NCBI GenBank assembly: GCA_003553565.1
Contig: PWER01000109.1
Span: 1 to 63,593 of the forward strand
From: Nitriliruptoria bacterium
GTDB taxonomy: Bacteria; Actinomycetota; Nitriliruptoria; Euzebyales; Egibacteraceae
Direction: 5' to 3'
Length of the DNA stretch: 63,593 nt
Below are positions 1 to 8,858 of the stretch, one piece after another. The notes under the pieces were generated by a model that was not told the DNA's origin, made no database searches, and saw nothing but the letters and a program-made list of their open reading frames with translations. A program made the translations under genes and the position numbers. The stretch's first letter is position 1; every line of letters begins with the position of its first letter.

Positions 1-326
1 CCGAGCCGGCGCTGCACGCGGGCCCCCGCCACCTCGTCGACCTCGCCTGGGTCGATGACACCGCGCTCGTCTGCCGGCGCGGCCATCCCGACGCCGACCC
101 GGTGCTGGTCACCGCGAACCTCGCCGCAGCGCCGCGCACCCTGGCGGTGCGCTGGCGCGCCGACCTGCCGGCGCTGCCCGGACGCCGCACCCCCTCGGCG
201 TGGAGCCCGGCCCTTGCCACCGACGACAGGGCCTACGGCGGCGCGGGGGAGGCCGCGACGTGGGACGGTGACCTGCTGACGCTGCCCGCGCGCAGCGCGG
301 TGCTGTGGCGCCCGACGCGCGCCTGA
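1..326 (+). CDS. C-terminal end of an alpha-amylase-family (GH13) enzyme, partial
   Basis: Only the last ~107 codons are inside the window; the frame is open from base 3 and stops at 324-326. What remains looks like the beta-sandwich domain that closes many GH13 enzymes: a strand pattern around VLVTANLAA and a final LPARSAVLW segment, typical of the last strands. The gene converges on treY, so malto-oligosyltrehalose trehalohydrolase (treZ) would fit the context, but the catalytic domain lies outside the window and another GH13 enzyme is equally possible. Family call moderately sure; exact enzyme not determined. Confidence 0.55.
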   Translation, partial: EPALHAGPRHLVDLAWVDDTALVCRRGHPDADPVLVTANLAAAPRTLAVRWRADLPALPGRRTPSAWSPALATDDRAYGGAGEAATWDGDLLTLPARSAVLWRPTRA

Positions 327-333
327 GGTGGCG

Positions 334-353
334 CCGCGCCGTCAGCGGCGCGG
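334..353. terminator. Bidirectional hairpin between convergent genes
   Basis: Perfect 8-bp inverted repeat CCGCGCCG (334-341) / CGGCGCGG (346-353) with a TCAG loop. It overlaps the treY stop codon and lies 8 bases past the end of the partial GH13 gene. No T-tract is present, as for the other hairpins in this GC-rich window. Confidence 0.5.
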
Positions 354-2921
354 GGCCAGCAGCCCCACCGGCAGCGCAGCCAGGGCCTGTGCCAGCGGCA
401 GACGGTCCGCCGCGACCGTCAGCGTCTCGTCGGTGAGGCAGTCGACGAGCGTGGCGCCAGCCAGCGCCGCTGGCAGCGTCACGGCAGTGTCGCCCCAGTC
501 GCTGCCCGTGGGGGGTCGCAGCGCCGGCACGCCCAACCGGGTGGCTGCCGCACCCTCGACGGCGGCCCGCATGGGCGCGCCGGGCAGTCGGGGCGCGAGG
601 GTGACCAGCGTCTGCCCGTCGGGGGCGCGGCGTGCGAACGCCACGACGTGCTGCGCCCAGCGCCCGCTGACCGTCAGCGGCTCATAGGCCCCGTGGGGGC
701 CGACGCAGCCCGGATGGTCGCGCCGCGCCCGCAGCGCCTGTGCCAGCACGCGGCGCTTCAGGCGCCCGTCGGCCCGGGCGTCGAGCAGCTCCGTCGGGCT
801 GGCGCCATCGGCTGCCGCGCGCTGCGCAGCGGCCGCTGCCAGGTCGACCGGGCGCCGGTTGTCGGGGTCGACGAGGTTGTCCTCCCAGCCCTCGGTGCCT
901 TGATAGGTGTCGGGCACGCCTGGGCTGGTGGCCCGCAGCAGCGTCTGGGCGAGGGAGGCGGTCATGGCGATCTCACCGGCGGTGGCAGCGAGCGCGTCGA
1001 GGTCGGCGCGGACCTCGACGTCGTCCAGCAGCGCGGCGGCGAAGCCAGCCAGCGCGTCCTCGTAGGCCTCGTCGGGATCGGTCCAGGTGGTGCGCTGCCC
1101 TGCCTCCCGGGCGCCCTTGACGAGCGCCTCGCCGAGGCGCCGGGCCAGCGTCGGTACCGCGTCGCGCGCCGGTGCCGGCGCCCAGAGCCCCACCAGCGTC
1201 TGGTAGGCGAGGTGCTGGTCGGCGGGGCCGGGTGCCGGACCGCGAGGGGTGGCGGTGCGCAGCGGCGCGTGCTGGGCGCGCCAGCGGCGCACCAGGCCCG
1301 ACCAGGCATCGGGGAGCTCGGTGAGCGCCGCGATCCGCAGGCGCACGTCCTCACCGCGCTTGGTGTCGTGGGTGGCGGTGGCGAGCATGCCCGTCGGATG
1401 GCGGCGGGCGCGCTCGGCGTTGGCGTGGTGGAAGGCACCGACGTCGGCGCCGAACCGCTCGGGGTCGACCCCGACCTCGTTGAGGGCCACCAGGCGGTGC
1501 TGGCGGTACAGGTCGGTGTCCTCCACGCCCTTGGCGGTGGCAGCACCGGCGAGCTGCTGGCCGCGCACGCAGACCTCGGCGCCACCGGGGTCGTCGCGCT
1601 CGCCGCGCAGGCTGGCGGCCAGCAGCGCCCACAGCGCCTCCGGCACGTGGGGCACGTGGTCGCGGGCTGCCGCGACGGCGTGGTCGACCTGCGCGGCCGC
1701 CTCGGCGTCGCAGCCCTGCCCGGGCACCGCGTAGGCGCGGTAGACCGGCAGCCAGGCCACCACCTCGCTGATCGCCGCCCGGCACTGGTCCCAGGTGACG
1801 TCGGCGGCGGCGAGGTCGCCGGCCGCCACGCGCCACAGCGCGCGGGCGACGCGATCGCGGTCGGCGGCGAGGTCGGCGGCGACGACCTCGCGCTTGGCCG
1901 CGCGACGCGCCGCACCGGGATCCTCGGGCCAGGCGGCGACCTCCCGCGCCAGCGCGGTGAAGGGCTCCCGCGCCGCCGGATCGACGAACAGGCACAGCAC
2001 GTCGGCGAGGAAGTCGTATCCGGTGGACCCGTCCAGTGGCCACGCGGGCAGCCGCTCGCCGTGCTCGAGGATCTTCTCGGCCACCAGCCAGGCGTCCGGG
2101 GCGCGGGCGCGCAGGCGGGCGGCGAAGCCGGCGGGGTCGGCGAGCCCGTCGATGTGATCGATGCGCAGGCCGTCGGCCACTCCCTCGTCGAGCAGGCGCA
2201 GCACGGTGCCGAGGACCTCGTCGAAGACCTCGGGCTGCTCGACCCGCACCGCCGCGAGCTCGTCGATGGCGAAGAAGCGGCGGTAGTTGACCACCGCATC
2301 GCCGACGCGCCAGTGGCACGCGCGGTGGTGCTGCGCGGCCAGCAGCGCCGCCCAGCCCTCCGCGCGCGGCGAGTCGCTCGCCAGCGGCAGGCGGTGCGCC
2401 CCGTGGGCCACCAGCTCGTCGCCCTCGACGGTCAGCGCGCCCTCGGCGAGCAGCTCACCGCGCGGCGCGCCGAGCACCGGCAGGATCACCTGTCCGGCAG
2501 CACCGGGCAGGCCGGGTGCCTCCCAGTCGACGTCGAAGAGCGCCGCGGCCGGACCGTGCTGGCCGGTGGCGAGCAGCTGGCGCCACCGGGGGTTGTCGGC
2601 GCTGGCGGCCTGGTGGTTGGGCACGATGTCCAGCACCAGCCCGAGGCCGTGGTCGCGACAGGTCGCGGCGAGGGCGCGCAGGCCCTCCTCGCCGCCCAGC
2701 GCCGGATCCACCCGCGTGGGGTCGGCGACGTCATAGCCGTGGGCGCTGCCGGCCGTCGCGGTCAGCACCGGCGACAGGTAGAGGTGCGACACGCCGAGCT
2801 CGGCGAGCTCGCCCGCCACCGCGGCGACGGCCGCGAAGTCGAGCGGCGGGTCGCCGCCGCGGAGCTGGATGCGGTAGGTGGCGCGCGGGATGCGCGCGCC
2901 CTGGGCGCCCGGCGCGCTCAT
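342..2921 (-). CDS. treY: Malto-oligosyltrehalose synthase (TreY)
   Basis: Converts the reducing-end alpha-1,4 bond of a malto-oligosaccharide into an alpha,alpha-1,1 bond, the first step of TreYZ trehalose synthesis in the cytoplasm. The 859-residue product begins with the family's TYRIQL segment near residue 15, followed by HGYDVADP (61-68) and DIVPNH (98-103). The GH13 nucleophile is D255 in GLRIDHIDGL and the likely acid/base is E282 in VAEKIL. A late THDTKR motif and SPGVPDTYQGTE are also typical of TreY. It begins 4 bases after the glgX stop, so the two are surely cotranscribed, linking debranching of glycogen to trehalose formation. Trehalose as a compatible solute would fit an osmotically stressed organism, which is inference. 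Confidence 0.95.
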   Translation of the reverse strand: MSAPGAQGARIPRATYRIQLRGGDPPLDFAAVAAVAGELAELGVSHLYLSPVLTATAGSAHGYDVADPTRVDPALGGEEGLRALAATCRDHGLGLVLDIVPNHQAASADNPRWRQLLATGQHGPAAALFDVDWEAPGLPGAAGQVILPVLGAPRGELLAEGALTVEGDELVAHGAHRLPLASDSPRAEGWAALLAAQHHRACHWRVGDAVVNYRRFFAIDELAAVRVEQPEVFDEVLGTVLRLLDEGVADGLRIDHIDGLADPAGFAARLRARAPDAWLVAEKILEHGERLPAWPLDGSTGYDFLADVLCLFVDPAAREPFTALAREVAAWPEDPGAARRAAKREVVAADLAADRDRVARALWRVAAGDLAAADVTWDQCRAAISEVVAWLPVYRAYAVPGQGCDAEAAAQVDHAVAAARDHVPHVPEALWALLAASLRGERDDPGGAEVCVRGQQLAGAATAKGVEDTDLYRQHRLVALNEVGVDPERFGADVGAFHHANAERARRHPTGMLATATHDTKRGEDVRLRIAALTELPDAWSGLVRRWRAQHAPLRTATPRGPAPGPADQHLAYQTLVGLWAPAPARDAVPTLARRLGEALVKGAREAGQRTTWTDPDEAYEDALAGFAAALLDDVEVRADLDALAATAGEIAMTASLAQTLLRATSPGVPDTYQGTEGWEDNLVDPDNRRPVDLAAAAAQRAAADGASPTELLDARADGRLKRRVLAQALRARRDHPGCVGPHGAYEPLTVSGRWAQHVVAFARRAPDGQTLVTLAPRLPGAPMRAAVEGAAATRLGVPALRPPTGSDWGDTAVTLPAALAGATLVDCLTDETLTVAADRLPLAQALAALPVGLLAPRR

Positions 2922-2925
2922 GCGC

Positions 2926-5127
2926 TCACACCCCTCGGCTGCGGTGCCCCGAGTCGTCCAGGCGGCGCAGCAGCACCGTGCAGTAGGGCACCAGCTCGAT
3001 CGTCGACCCGGCGCGCAGCCGCCCGCGCCCGGCGCTGCGCCCCTCGGCGGCGGTGTCGAAGACGAGCTGCCACCGCCGGCCGTACAGCTCCGAGGGCAGG
3101 GTGAACGCCACGCGCTGACCGCTTGCCGAGATCAGCCACAGGAACGTGTCGTCGACGATGGGGCGTCCCCGGCGATCCAGCGACGGGATCGCGAGGCCGT
3201 TGAGGAACAGCATGATCGACCGTGCCTCGGGCTCGAGCCACTGGTCGGTGGCCATGACCGAGCCGCTGGGATCGAACCACTCGAGGTCGGCGATGCCGGC
3301 CTCGTCCACCCCGGTGAAGAAGTGCCGTCGCCGGAACACCGGGTGAGCGCGGCGCAGCTCCACCAGGTCGGCGGTGAAATCGCGCAGCGCGCGGCGCTCG
3401 GACCACGAGGGCGTGCAGTCCATCGGCGCGCTCGGCCCGTCGCTGGCGCTGCGCTCCTCGTGGCGGCGCAGCCAGCTCCAGTCGTACCAGGACAGCGGGT
3501 TGTCCTGACAATAGGGGTTGTTGTTGCCGCGCTGGCTGCGGCCGGCCTCGTCGCCGCCGAGCAGCATCGGCACGCCCTGGCTGAGCATCAGGGTCACGAG
3601 GTGGTTGCGCTGCTGACGGGCCCGGAGACGGCTGATCTCGGGATCGTCGGTCGGGCCCTCCACGCCGTGGTTCCACGAGCGGTTGTGGTCCTCACCGCTC
3701 TCACCGCCGTCGAGGTTCGCCTCGTTGTGCTTGGTGTTGAACGACACCAGGTCGCGCAGCGTGAACCCGTCGTGGGCGGTCACGAAGTTGATGGAGGCGT
3801 AGGGGCGGCGCCCGTTGTGAGCGTAGAGGTCCTCCGAGCCCGACAGGCGCGAGGCGACCTCGGGCAGGCTGCCGGCGCGGCCGTGCCAGAAGTCGCGCAT
3901 CGAGTCGCGGTACTTGCCGTTCCACTCGCTCCACAGCACGGGGAAGTTGCCGACCTGGTAGCCGCCCTCACCCACGTCCCAGGGCTCGGCGATCAGCTTG
4001 GTCTGGCTGATCACAGGGTCCTGCTGGACGATGTCGAAGAAGGCGCTGAGGCGATCGACGTCGTGGAACTCGCGCGCGAGCGTCGCTGCAAGGTCGAAGC
4101 GGAAGCCGTCGACGTGCATCTCGGTCACCCAGTACCGCAGGCTGTCCATGATCAGCTGCAGCACGTGGGGATGGCGGACGTTGAGCGAGTTGCCCGTCCC
4201 GGTGTAGTCCATGTAGTACCGGGGGTCCTGGTCAAGCGTGCGGTAGTACGCGAGGTTGTCCACGCCCCGGAAGCACAGGGTCGGTCCCAGGTGGTTGCCC
4301 TCGCCGGTGTGGTTGTAGACCACGTCGAGGATCACCTCGAGGCCGGCGCGGTGCAGCGCCTGCACCATGGACTTGAACTCGTAGACCTGCTCGCCGCGCG
4401 CGCCGAAGGCCGCGTACTCGGCGTGCGGGGACAGGAACCCGATCGAGTTGTAGCCCCAGTAGTTGCGCAGCCCCTTCTGGACCAGGAAGTGATCGTGGAC
4501 GAAGTGGTGGACCGGTTGGAGCTCCACGGCCGTGACCCCGAGGTCGACCAAGTGGTCGATGACCGGGGGGCTGCTGAGCCCCGCGAAGGTGCCCCGCAGC
4601 TCGGGCTCGACCCGCGGGTGCTGCATGGTCAGCCCCCGCACGTGGGTCTCGTAGATGATGGTCTCGTTCCACGAGGTGCGGGGGAAGCGGTCGTCGTCCC
4701 AGTCGAAGAAGGGGTTGGCCACGACCGACTTGGGCACGTAGGGGGCGCTGTCACGCGGGTCGGGCTCGAGGTCCGAGCCCCCGAGGGGGTACCCGAAGAC
4801 CGCGTCGTCCCAGGTGACCTCCCCCTCGATGGCCTTGGCGTAGGGGTCGATCAGGAGCTTGGCGGGGTTGTGGCGGTGACCACGGGCGGGAGCGTAGGGC
4901 CCGTGGACGCGGAAGCCGTAGCGCTGGCCCGGGGCCACACCGGGGACGTAGACGTGCCAGATGAGCGCGGTGTGCTCGTCGATCGGGATGCGCTGCTCGT
5001 CGCCGGCATCGTCGAACAGGCACAGCTCCACCGCATCCGCGTGCTCGGCGAACAGCGCGAAGTTCGTCCCGCTACCGTCCCACGTAGCGCCCAGCGGGTA
5101 CGGCGCGCCTGGCCAGGTCCTCACCAT
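2926..5127 (-). CDS. glgX: Glycogen debranching enzyme GlgX
   Basis: Isoamylase-type GH13 enzyme of 733 residues that hydrolyses alpha-1,6 branches of limit dextrins. An N-terminal CBM48-like domain (about 1-150) starts with PYPLGATWDGSGTNFALF. The catalytic barrel shows DVVYNHTGEG, the nucleophile region DGFRFDLA, the acid/base region LIAEPWDVG and FVTAHDGFTL. ATG 5125-5127 has a GGGAG element about 8 bases upstream on the minus strand. It is the first gene of the glgX-treY operon, so its product would supply linear maltodextrins to TreY. The MFS transporter gene diverges from it across a 148-base region. Confidence 0.95.
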   Translation of the reverse strand: MVRTWPGAPYPLGATWDGSGTNFALFAEHADAVELCLFDDAGDEQRIPIDEHTALIWHVYVPGVAPGQRYGFRVHGPYAPARGHRHNPAKLLIDPYAKAIEGEVTWDDAVFGYPLGGSDLEPDPRDSAPYVPKSVVANPFFDWDDDRFPRTSWNETIIYETHVRGLTMQHPRVEPELRGTFAGLSSPPVIDHLVDLGVTAVELQPVHHFVHDHFLVQKGLRNYWGYNSIGFLSPHAEYAAFGARGEQVYEFKSMVQALHRAGLEVILDVVYNHTGEGNHLGPTLCFRGVDNLAYYRTLDQDPRYYMDYTGTGNSLNVRHPHVLQLIMDSLRYWVTEMHVDGFRFDLAATLAREFHDVDRLSAFFDIVQQDPVISQTKLIAEPWDVGEGGYQVGNFPVLWSEWNGKYRDSMRDFWHGRAGSLPEVASRLSGSEDLYAHNGRRPYASINFVTAHDGFTLRDLVSFNTKHNEANLDGGESGEDHNRSWNHGVEGPTDDPEISRLRARQQRNHLVTLMLSQGVPMLLGGDEAGRSQRGNNNPYCQDNPLSWYDWSWLRRHEERSASDGPSAPMDCTPSWSERRALRDFTADLVELRRAHPVFRRRHFFTGVDEAGIADLEWFDPSGSVMATDQWLEPEARSIMLFLNGLAIPSLDRRGRPIVDDTFLWLISASGQRVAFTLPSELYGRRWQLVFDTAAEGRSAGRGRLRAGSTIELVPYCTVLLRRLDDSGHRSRGV

Positions 5128-5157
5128 GTCTCGGCTCCCTGCAGCAGCGGCGTCAGG

Positions 5158-5163
5158 ACTCTA
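5158..5163 (-). promoter_or_regulatory. Candidate -10 element of glgX-treY
   Basis: TAGAGT on the minus strand, ending 30 bases before the glgX ATG. It matches the TANNNT pattern seen before many genes of this window; no convincing -35 box is visible. Confidence 0.4.
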
Positions 5164-5229
5164 ATCGCTCGCGCCGGGCGCCACAGGGGCACGGAAGCGC
5201 CCGCGTGCGCGCGCCCGCAGCCGTTCGCG

Positions 5230-5283
5230 GTGAGACGCGGTGGCTGGGTGAGACGCGGTGGCTGGGTGAGACGCGGTGGCTGA
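5230..5283 (+). repeat. Three 18-bp tandem repeats carrying the transporter start codon
   Basis: Three consecutive units of GTGAGACGCGGTGGCTGG: 5230-5247, 5248-5265 and 5266-5283, the last differing only in its final base. Each unit contains GTGGCT in the same frame. In units 1 and 2 it runs straight into an in-frame stop (GTG GCT GGG TGA); in unit 3 it opens the MFS reading frame (GTG GCT GAG). The array therefore presents two start-stop minicistrons immediately before the real start. Confidence 0.9.
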
Positions 5284-6640
5284 GCAGACCGCAGGGCAGC
5301 GCTGGGCCTGGCTGTCGGTGCTGCGCCGCCCGCCGGTGCTGGCCATGGCGCTGGCGTCGCTGGCCACCGGCTTCGCGCAGTTCGCCGCGATCGCGGCGCT
5401 CGGCGACGTCGCAGCGGCGTTCGGCGCCGAGGACCGCGCCGATGGCACGCTCGCCGGGGCTGCCGGCCTGTCGTTCACCACGCTGGGCGCCGGCCTGGCC
5501 GTGGTGCGCCTGGCCTCGCTGGTCGGGCTGCCGCTGGCCAGCGCAGCGGACCGGCTCGGGCGGCGCCGCACGCTGCTGGCCTTCCTGACCGCGGGGCTCG
5601 CGCTGACCGCTGCGGCCGCGACCAGCCAGGGGTTCTGGTGGTTCGTCGCCGCCTTCGCGCTGGCGCGTCCGGGGTTGAGCGCGGTCAACGCGATCGCCGG
5701 CGTCGTGGCCGCCGAGGAGTCGAGCACCGGCCAGCGCTCGGCCGCCATGGCGCTGGTCACCGTCGGCTACGGGGTCGGCAGCGGCACGGTGACCCTGCTG
5801 CGCGCTGGGCTCGGTGACCTGCTCGGCTTCCGAGGCCTGTTCGTGCTGGCGCTCGTGCCGCTGCTCGTGCTGCTGCCGCTGCTCGCGCGCGTGATGCGCG
5901 AGCCCCCGCGGTTCCTGGACTCCCTGTCGCCGGGGACCGCCACGCCACCGCCCACCACGCCACCGCCCACCACGGCACCGCCCGCCACGGTCGCTGCGGC
6001 CAGCTTCGCCGGCCGTCAGCTGCGCGCGCCGTGGCGCGCGGGCCTGCGTCGACGCACCGCCGTCCTGGCCACAACCACCCTGACGATCGCGCTGGCGTCG
6101 AGCCCGGCGACCGGGCTGCTGTTCGTCTATGGCGAGGGCGTGCTGGGGGTGGAGCCGGTCGTGGTGGCGGTGGCCGTGGCCGGCGCCGCACCGCTCGGGG
6201 CGATCGGGCTGCTGCTGGGACGCTGGGCAGCCGACCGCTTCGGTCGCCGGATCGCCGCAGCCACCGCGCAGGTGCTGATCGCCGCGGCGGTCGTGACGAC
6301 CTACGCGGGGACGGTGCCCGCGCTGATCGGCGGGTACCTCGTCGTGCTGCTCGCGCAGTCGGCCTACGCGCCCCCGACAGGCGCGCTGGCCGCCGAGCTG
6401 TTCCCGACTCGGGTGCGCGCCACCGCAGCCGGCTGGCTGACCGCGGCCGGGGTGCTCGGCGCCGTGGGAGGGCTCGTGCTGTTCGGGGTCGCCGCCGACG
6501 CTGCCGGGCACGCCGGCGCAGGCGCTCTGGCGGTGGCGGTGCCCGCGATCCTCGCTGCGGGCGCCTTCGCCCTGGTGCCCGAGACGCGCGGCGGCGAGCT
6601 GTCCGACCGTGACCGCGAGGGCGCGGCCGATGAGGTATGA
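5276..6640 (+). CDS. MFS transporter, sugar-porter-like
   Basis: A 454-residue major facilitator superfamily protein with about 12 predicted membrane helices. Motif A is visible in both halves: DRLGRRRTLL after helix 2 and DRFGRRIAAAT in the second half. A VPETRG signature close to the end resembles the sugar-porter subfamily. The cytoplasmic loop between helices 6 and 7 is a Pro/Thr-rich linker encoded by 15-bp tandem repeats around 5942-5990. The chosen GTG at 5276 lies in the third unit of an 18-bp repeat; no good Shine-Dalgarno site is present, and a later start would cut into helix 1. Substrate unknown. Confidence 0.8.
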   Translation: MAEQTAGQRWAWLSVLRRPPVLAMALASLATGFAQFAAIAALGDVAAAFGAEDRADGTLAGAAGLSFTTLGAGLAVVRLASLVGLPLASAADRLGRRRTLLAFLTAGLALTAAAATSQGFWWFVAAFALARPGLSAVNAIAGVVAAEESSTGQRSAAMALVTVGYGVGSGTVTLLRAGLGDLLGFRGLFVLALVPLLVLLPLLARVMREPPRFLDSLSPGTATPPPTTPPPTTAPPATVAAASFAGRQLRAPWRAGLRRRTAVLATTTLTIALASSPATGLLFVYGEGVLGVEPVVVAVAVAGAAPLGAIGLLLGRWAADRFGRRIAAATAQVLIAAAVVTTYAGTVPALIGGYLVVLLAQSAYAPPTGALAAELFPTRVRATAAGWLTAAGVLGAVGGLVLFGVAADAAGHAGAGALAVAVPAILAAGAFALVPETRGGELSDRDREGAADEV

Positions 6641-6764
6641 GGGACGCGCGGTGGGCCACCCAGCGACCCCGGGTGATAGATCGTCCCACATCGGGGAAAC
6701 CTGACCGCGACTGGGCGCCACCGCGTCCGCGCGGTGCACCCCACCCAAGCCTTCAGGAGGAGCC

Positions 6765-7205
6765 ATGACCCCCACGACCTCGAGCGGGCTCGACACGCGC
6801 GCGCTCGCGCTCTCGGCGCTCGTCGCCGCCCTCGTGGCCGCAGCAGTCAACACCGCACTGCGGCTGGTCGCCCTGGCCACCACCGAGGTGGGGCCCGAGT
6901 TCGACCCGCTGGTCGACCCCGCGCCGGTCGTCATCTTCACGGTCGTCGGGGTGGCGATCGGCGCGGTGCTGCGGCGCGTGCTGGCGGGACGCAGCGCCAC
7001 ACCCGAGCGCACCTTCATCCGCCTGACCGTGGTCCTGACCGTCCTCTCACTGGCCCCCAACGTCGTCTTCGGCGTGGCCCCAGAGGCCGCGCCCACCCCC
7101 GGCGGCGGTGTCGGTCCCCAGGCCTGGCTGGGCCTCATGCACCTGGTGGCCGCAGCGATCGCCATCCCGCTGCTGGCGCGTGCCCCGATCGGGCGGCGCG
7201 CGTGA
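6765..7205 (+). CDS. DUF6069-like four-helix membrane protein
   Basis: Small integral membrane protein of 146 residues with four hydrophobic segments (roughly residues 12-35, 50-70, 85-108 and 120-140). It resembles the actinobacterial DUF6069 family; function unknown. ATG 6765 follows a strong AGGAGGA site 4-5 bases upstream. The 124-base gap before it contains no recognisable promoter beyond a GTGATAGATC stretch. msrA follows 72 bases downstream. Family assignment is from memory of sequence character, so moderate confidence. Confidence 0.6.
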   Translation: MTPTTSSGLDTRALALSALVAALVAAAVNTALRLVALATTEVGPEFDPLVDPAPVVIFTVVGVAIGAVLRRVLAGRSATPERTFIRLTVVLTVLSLAPNVVFGVAPEAAPTPGGGVGPQAWLGLMHLVAAAIAIPLLARAPIGRRA

Positions 7206-7239
7206 GGTGGCAGGCGCTCGGGCGCGACCCCGAGCCGCG

Positions 7240-7245
7240 TACCCT
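7240..7245 (+). promoter_or_regulatory. Candidate -10 element of msrA
   Basis: TACCCT, 32 bases before the msrA ATG, in the short gap after the DUF6069 gene. It fits the TANNNT pattern; no -35 recognised. Confidence 0.35.
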
Positions 7246-7277
7246 GTCCCAAGCCCCGACGAGCAAGGAGCACCATC

Positions 7278-7757
7278 ATGGGTGAGACCGCAACCGCCAC
7301 GCTGGGCGCCGGGTGCTTCTGGGGCGTGGAGGTCACCTTCCGCAACCTGCCCGGCGTGCTCGATGCGCGCGTGGGCTACATGGGCGGTGATGTGGACCAC
7401 CCGACCTACGAGCAGGTCTGCAGCGGCCGCACCGGCCACGTCGAGGTGGTCCAGGTGACCTACGACCCCGACGAGCTCGCCTACGCCGACCTCCTCGAGA
7501 CCTTCTTCGACGCCCACGACCCCACCCAGGTGAACCGGCAGGGCCCCGACGTGGGCACCCAGTACCGGTCGGTGATCTTCGTGCACGACGAGGACCAGAA
7601 GGAGGCCGCGATCGCTGCGAAGAGCGCCCGCGAGGCCTCGGGACGCCACCGCGCGCCCATCGCCACCGCGATCGAGCCCGCCGGCACGTTCTGGCCCGCC
7701 GAGGAGTACCACCAGCAGTACCTGGTCAAGCGGGGCCTGGCGACCTGCCGGATCTGA
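7278..7757 (+). CDS. msrA: Peptide methionine-S-sulfoxide reductase A
   Basis: Repairs oxidised methionine by reducing the S-epimer of methionine sulfoxide, using thioredoxin. The 159-residue protein carries the diagnostic GAGCFWG motif near residue 11, with the catalytic Cys. GYMGG (about residue 35), [11 protein letters not shown] and the [19 protein letters not shown] block are standard. Near the C-terminus EEYHQQYL is followed by CRI, where the only other cysteine may serve as recycling residue. AAGGAG lies 8 bases before the ATG. The gene sits between a DUF6069 gene and a GNAT gene and is probably expressed on its own. Confidence 0.95.
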   Translation: MGETATATLGAGCFWGVEVTFRNLPGVLDARVGYMGGDVDHPTYEQVCSGRTGHVEVVQVTYDPDELAYADLLETFFDAHDPTQVNRQGPDVGTQYRSVIFVHDEDQKEAAIAAKSAREASGRHRAPIATAIEPAGTFWPAEEYHQQYLVKRGLATCRI

Positions 7758-7776
7758 CCGCCGGCCGGGCGCAGCG

Positions 7777-8709
7777 ATGAAGCGCCCCGCGACACCAGGG
7801 CGCACAGGGCGGACGGGGCGGCCGTCGGCACACCGGCGCTATCTCGACGCCTACACCGAGCGCAGCCGCGCCGCCGACCTCGAGGAGCGCGTGACGCGGG
7901 CCTGGCCCCCACGCTCGGTGCTGGAGCTCGACGGCTGGCGGCTGCGGCTGGGCGGCGGGCTGCCACTGCCCGCGAGCAGTGCCTGGCCGCGCGCCGACGG
8001 CGGGCGCGTGCCGCTGGACGTGCGCCTCGCGGGCACCGCCCGCTTCTACCGTGACGCCGGGGTGCCCCCTTGCATCCAGATCGGTCCGGCCGCGCAACCC
8101 GCCGGACTCGACGCCGCCCTCGCGGAGCGGGGGTGGCGTCGCGAGCACGTCCACGAGCTGCGCACCGGCGCGCTGGCGGGGCTCACCGCGCCCCGGCCGC
8201 CCGCACCGCTCGGAGGCGGCGAGGACGGCAGTGCGGCGGCGCAGGCCACCGCGGTGCGGGCCGCGGCGGCGCAGGTGCACGCCGAGACGACCGACTCGGG
8301 CGGGGTCGCCGAGCGCTGGCTCGCGGCCTGGGCGCAGCGCACCGGACGCGACGCCGCCGCCCGCGCCACCGCGGCCACCGTCCTGCAGCGCGTCCCCGCG
8401 GCGAGCTGCTGGGCGCTCGCCGGACCGGAGCAGGCCCCCACCGGGGTGGCGCGCGGAGTGCTCGACGGGGGCTGGCTCGGCATCGCCGACCTCGATGCCG
8501 ACGACGCGCTGACCGCCGCCGCCCTGCTCGCACGGCTGCTCGCCTGGGCCGAGCCAGGTCACGCCGAGCAGGTCTGGTGGCTCGTCCCGCAGCAGGCGTC
8601 GGGCGTGCGCGACCTGGCCAGGCGCGTCGGCCTGCGGCGCACCTTCACCCTCCACCACCGCGTCCTGGCACCCGGCACCACCGGTGCCGCATCGGCAGGC
8701 GGCGCCTGA
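7777..8709 (+). CDS. GNAT acetyltransferase, Rv0428c/cg3035-like
   Basis: A 310-residue protein starting 19 bases after msrA. The segment WPPRSVLELDGWRLRLGGG resembles the N-terminal domain of the actinobacterial Rv0428c-type GNAT proteins, which pair that domain with a C-terminal acetyltransferase fold. Weak GNAT-like features lie in the C-terminal half (GVARGVLDGGWLGIADLDAD, then a helix ending in AEQVWWLVP). Substrate unknown. No Shine-Dalgarno sequence precedes ATG 7777, so the true start could lie further in. Close spacing suggests cotranscription with msrA. Confidence 0.55.
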   Translation: MKRPATPGRTGRTGRPSAHRRYLDAYTERSRAADLEERVTRAWPPRSVLELDGWRLRLGGGLPLPASSAWPRADGGRVPLDVRLAGTARFYRDAGVPPCIQIGPAAQPAGLDAALAERGWRREHVHELRTGALAGLTAPRPPAPLGGGEDGSAAAQATAVRAAAAQVHAETTDSGGVAERWLAAWAQRTGRDAAARATAATVLQRVPAASCWALAGPEQAPTGVARGVLDGGWLGIADLDADDALTAAALLARLLAWAEPGHAEQVWWLVPQQASGVRDLARRVGLRRTFTLHHRVLAPGTTGAASAGGA

Positions 8710-8813
8710 AGGCCACTGCGCGAGACAGCACCGCGCCGCGACCACCCCGTGCCGGCACGCTCCGCCAGCGCAGCCGGCTGCAAGCACCAGCCCGCACTGC
8801 AAGACACCACATG

Positions 8814-8848
8814 CACTGTCACATTGACAGCCATAACTGACAGTGTCA
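8814..8848. promoter_or_regulatory. Nested palindromes, likely MerR operator overlapping a -35
   Basis: The region holds CTGTCA-CAT-TGACAG (8816-8830), TGACA-G-TGTCA (8838-8848) and outer arms CACTGTCA (8814-8821) / TGACAGTG (8838-8845). A TTGACA hexamer at 8824-8829 is embedded in it. The MerR start codon is at 8859. Symmetric sites around the -35/spacer are typical of MerR-family control, so autoregulation is the simplest reading. Confidence 0.6.
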
Positions 8849-8858
8849 TGCTGTGGGC

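Noticed and set aside
648-3104. Long plus-strand open frames antisense to treY and glgX
   Set aside because: No domain homology; treY and glgX are certain on the other strand.
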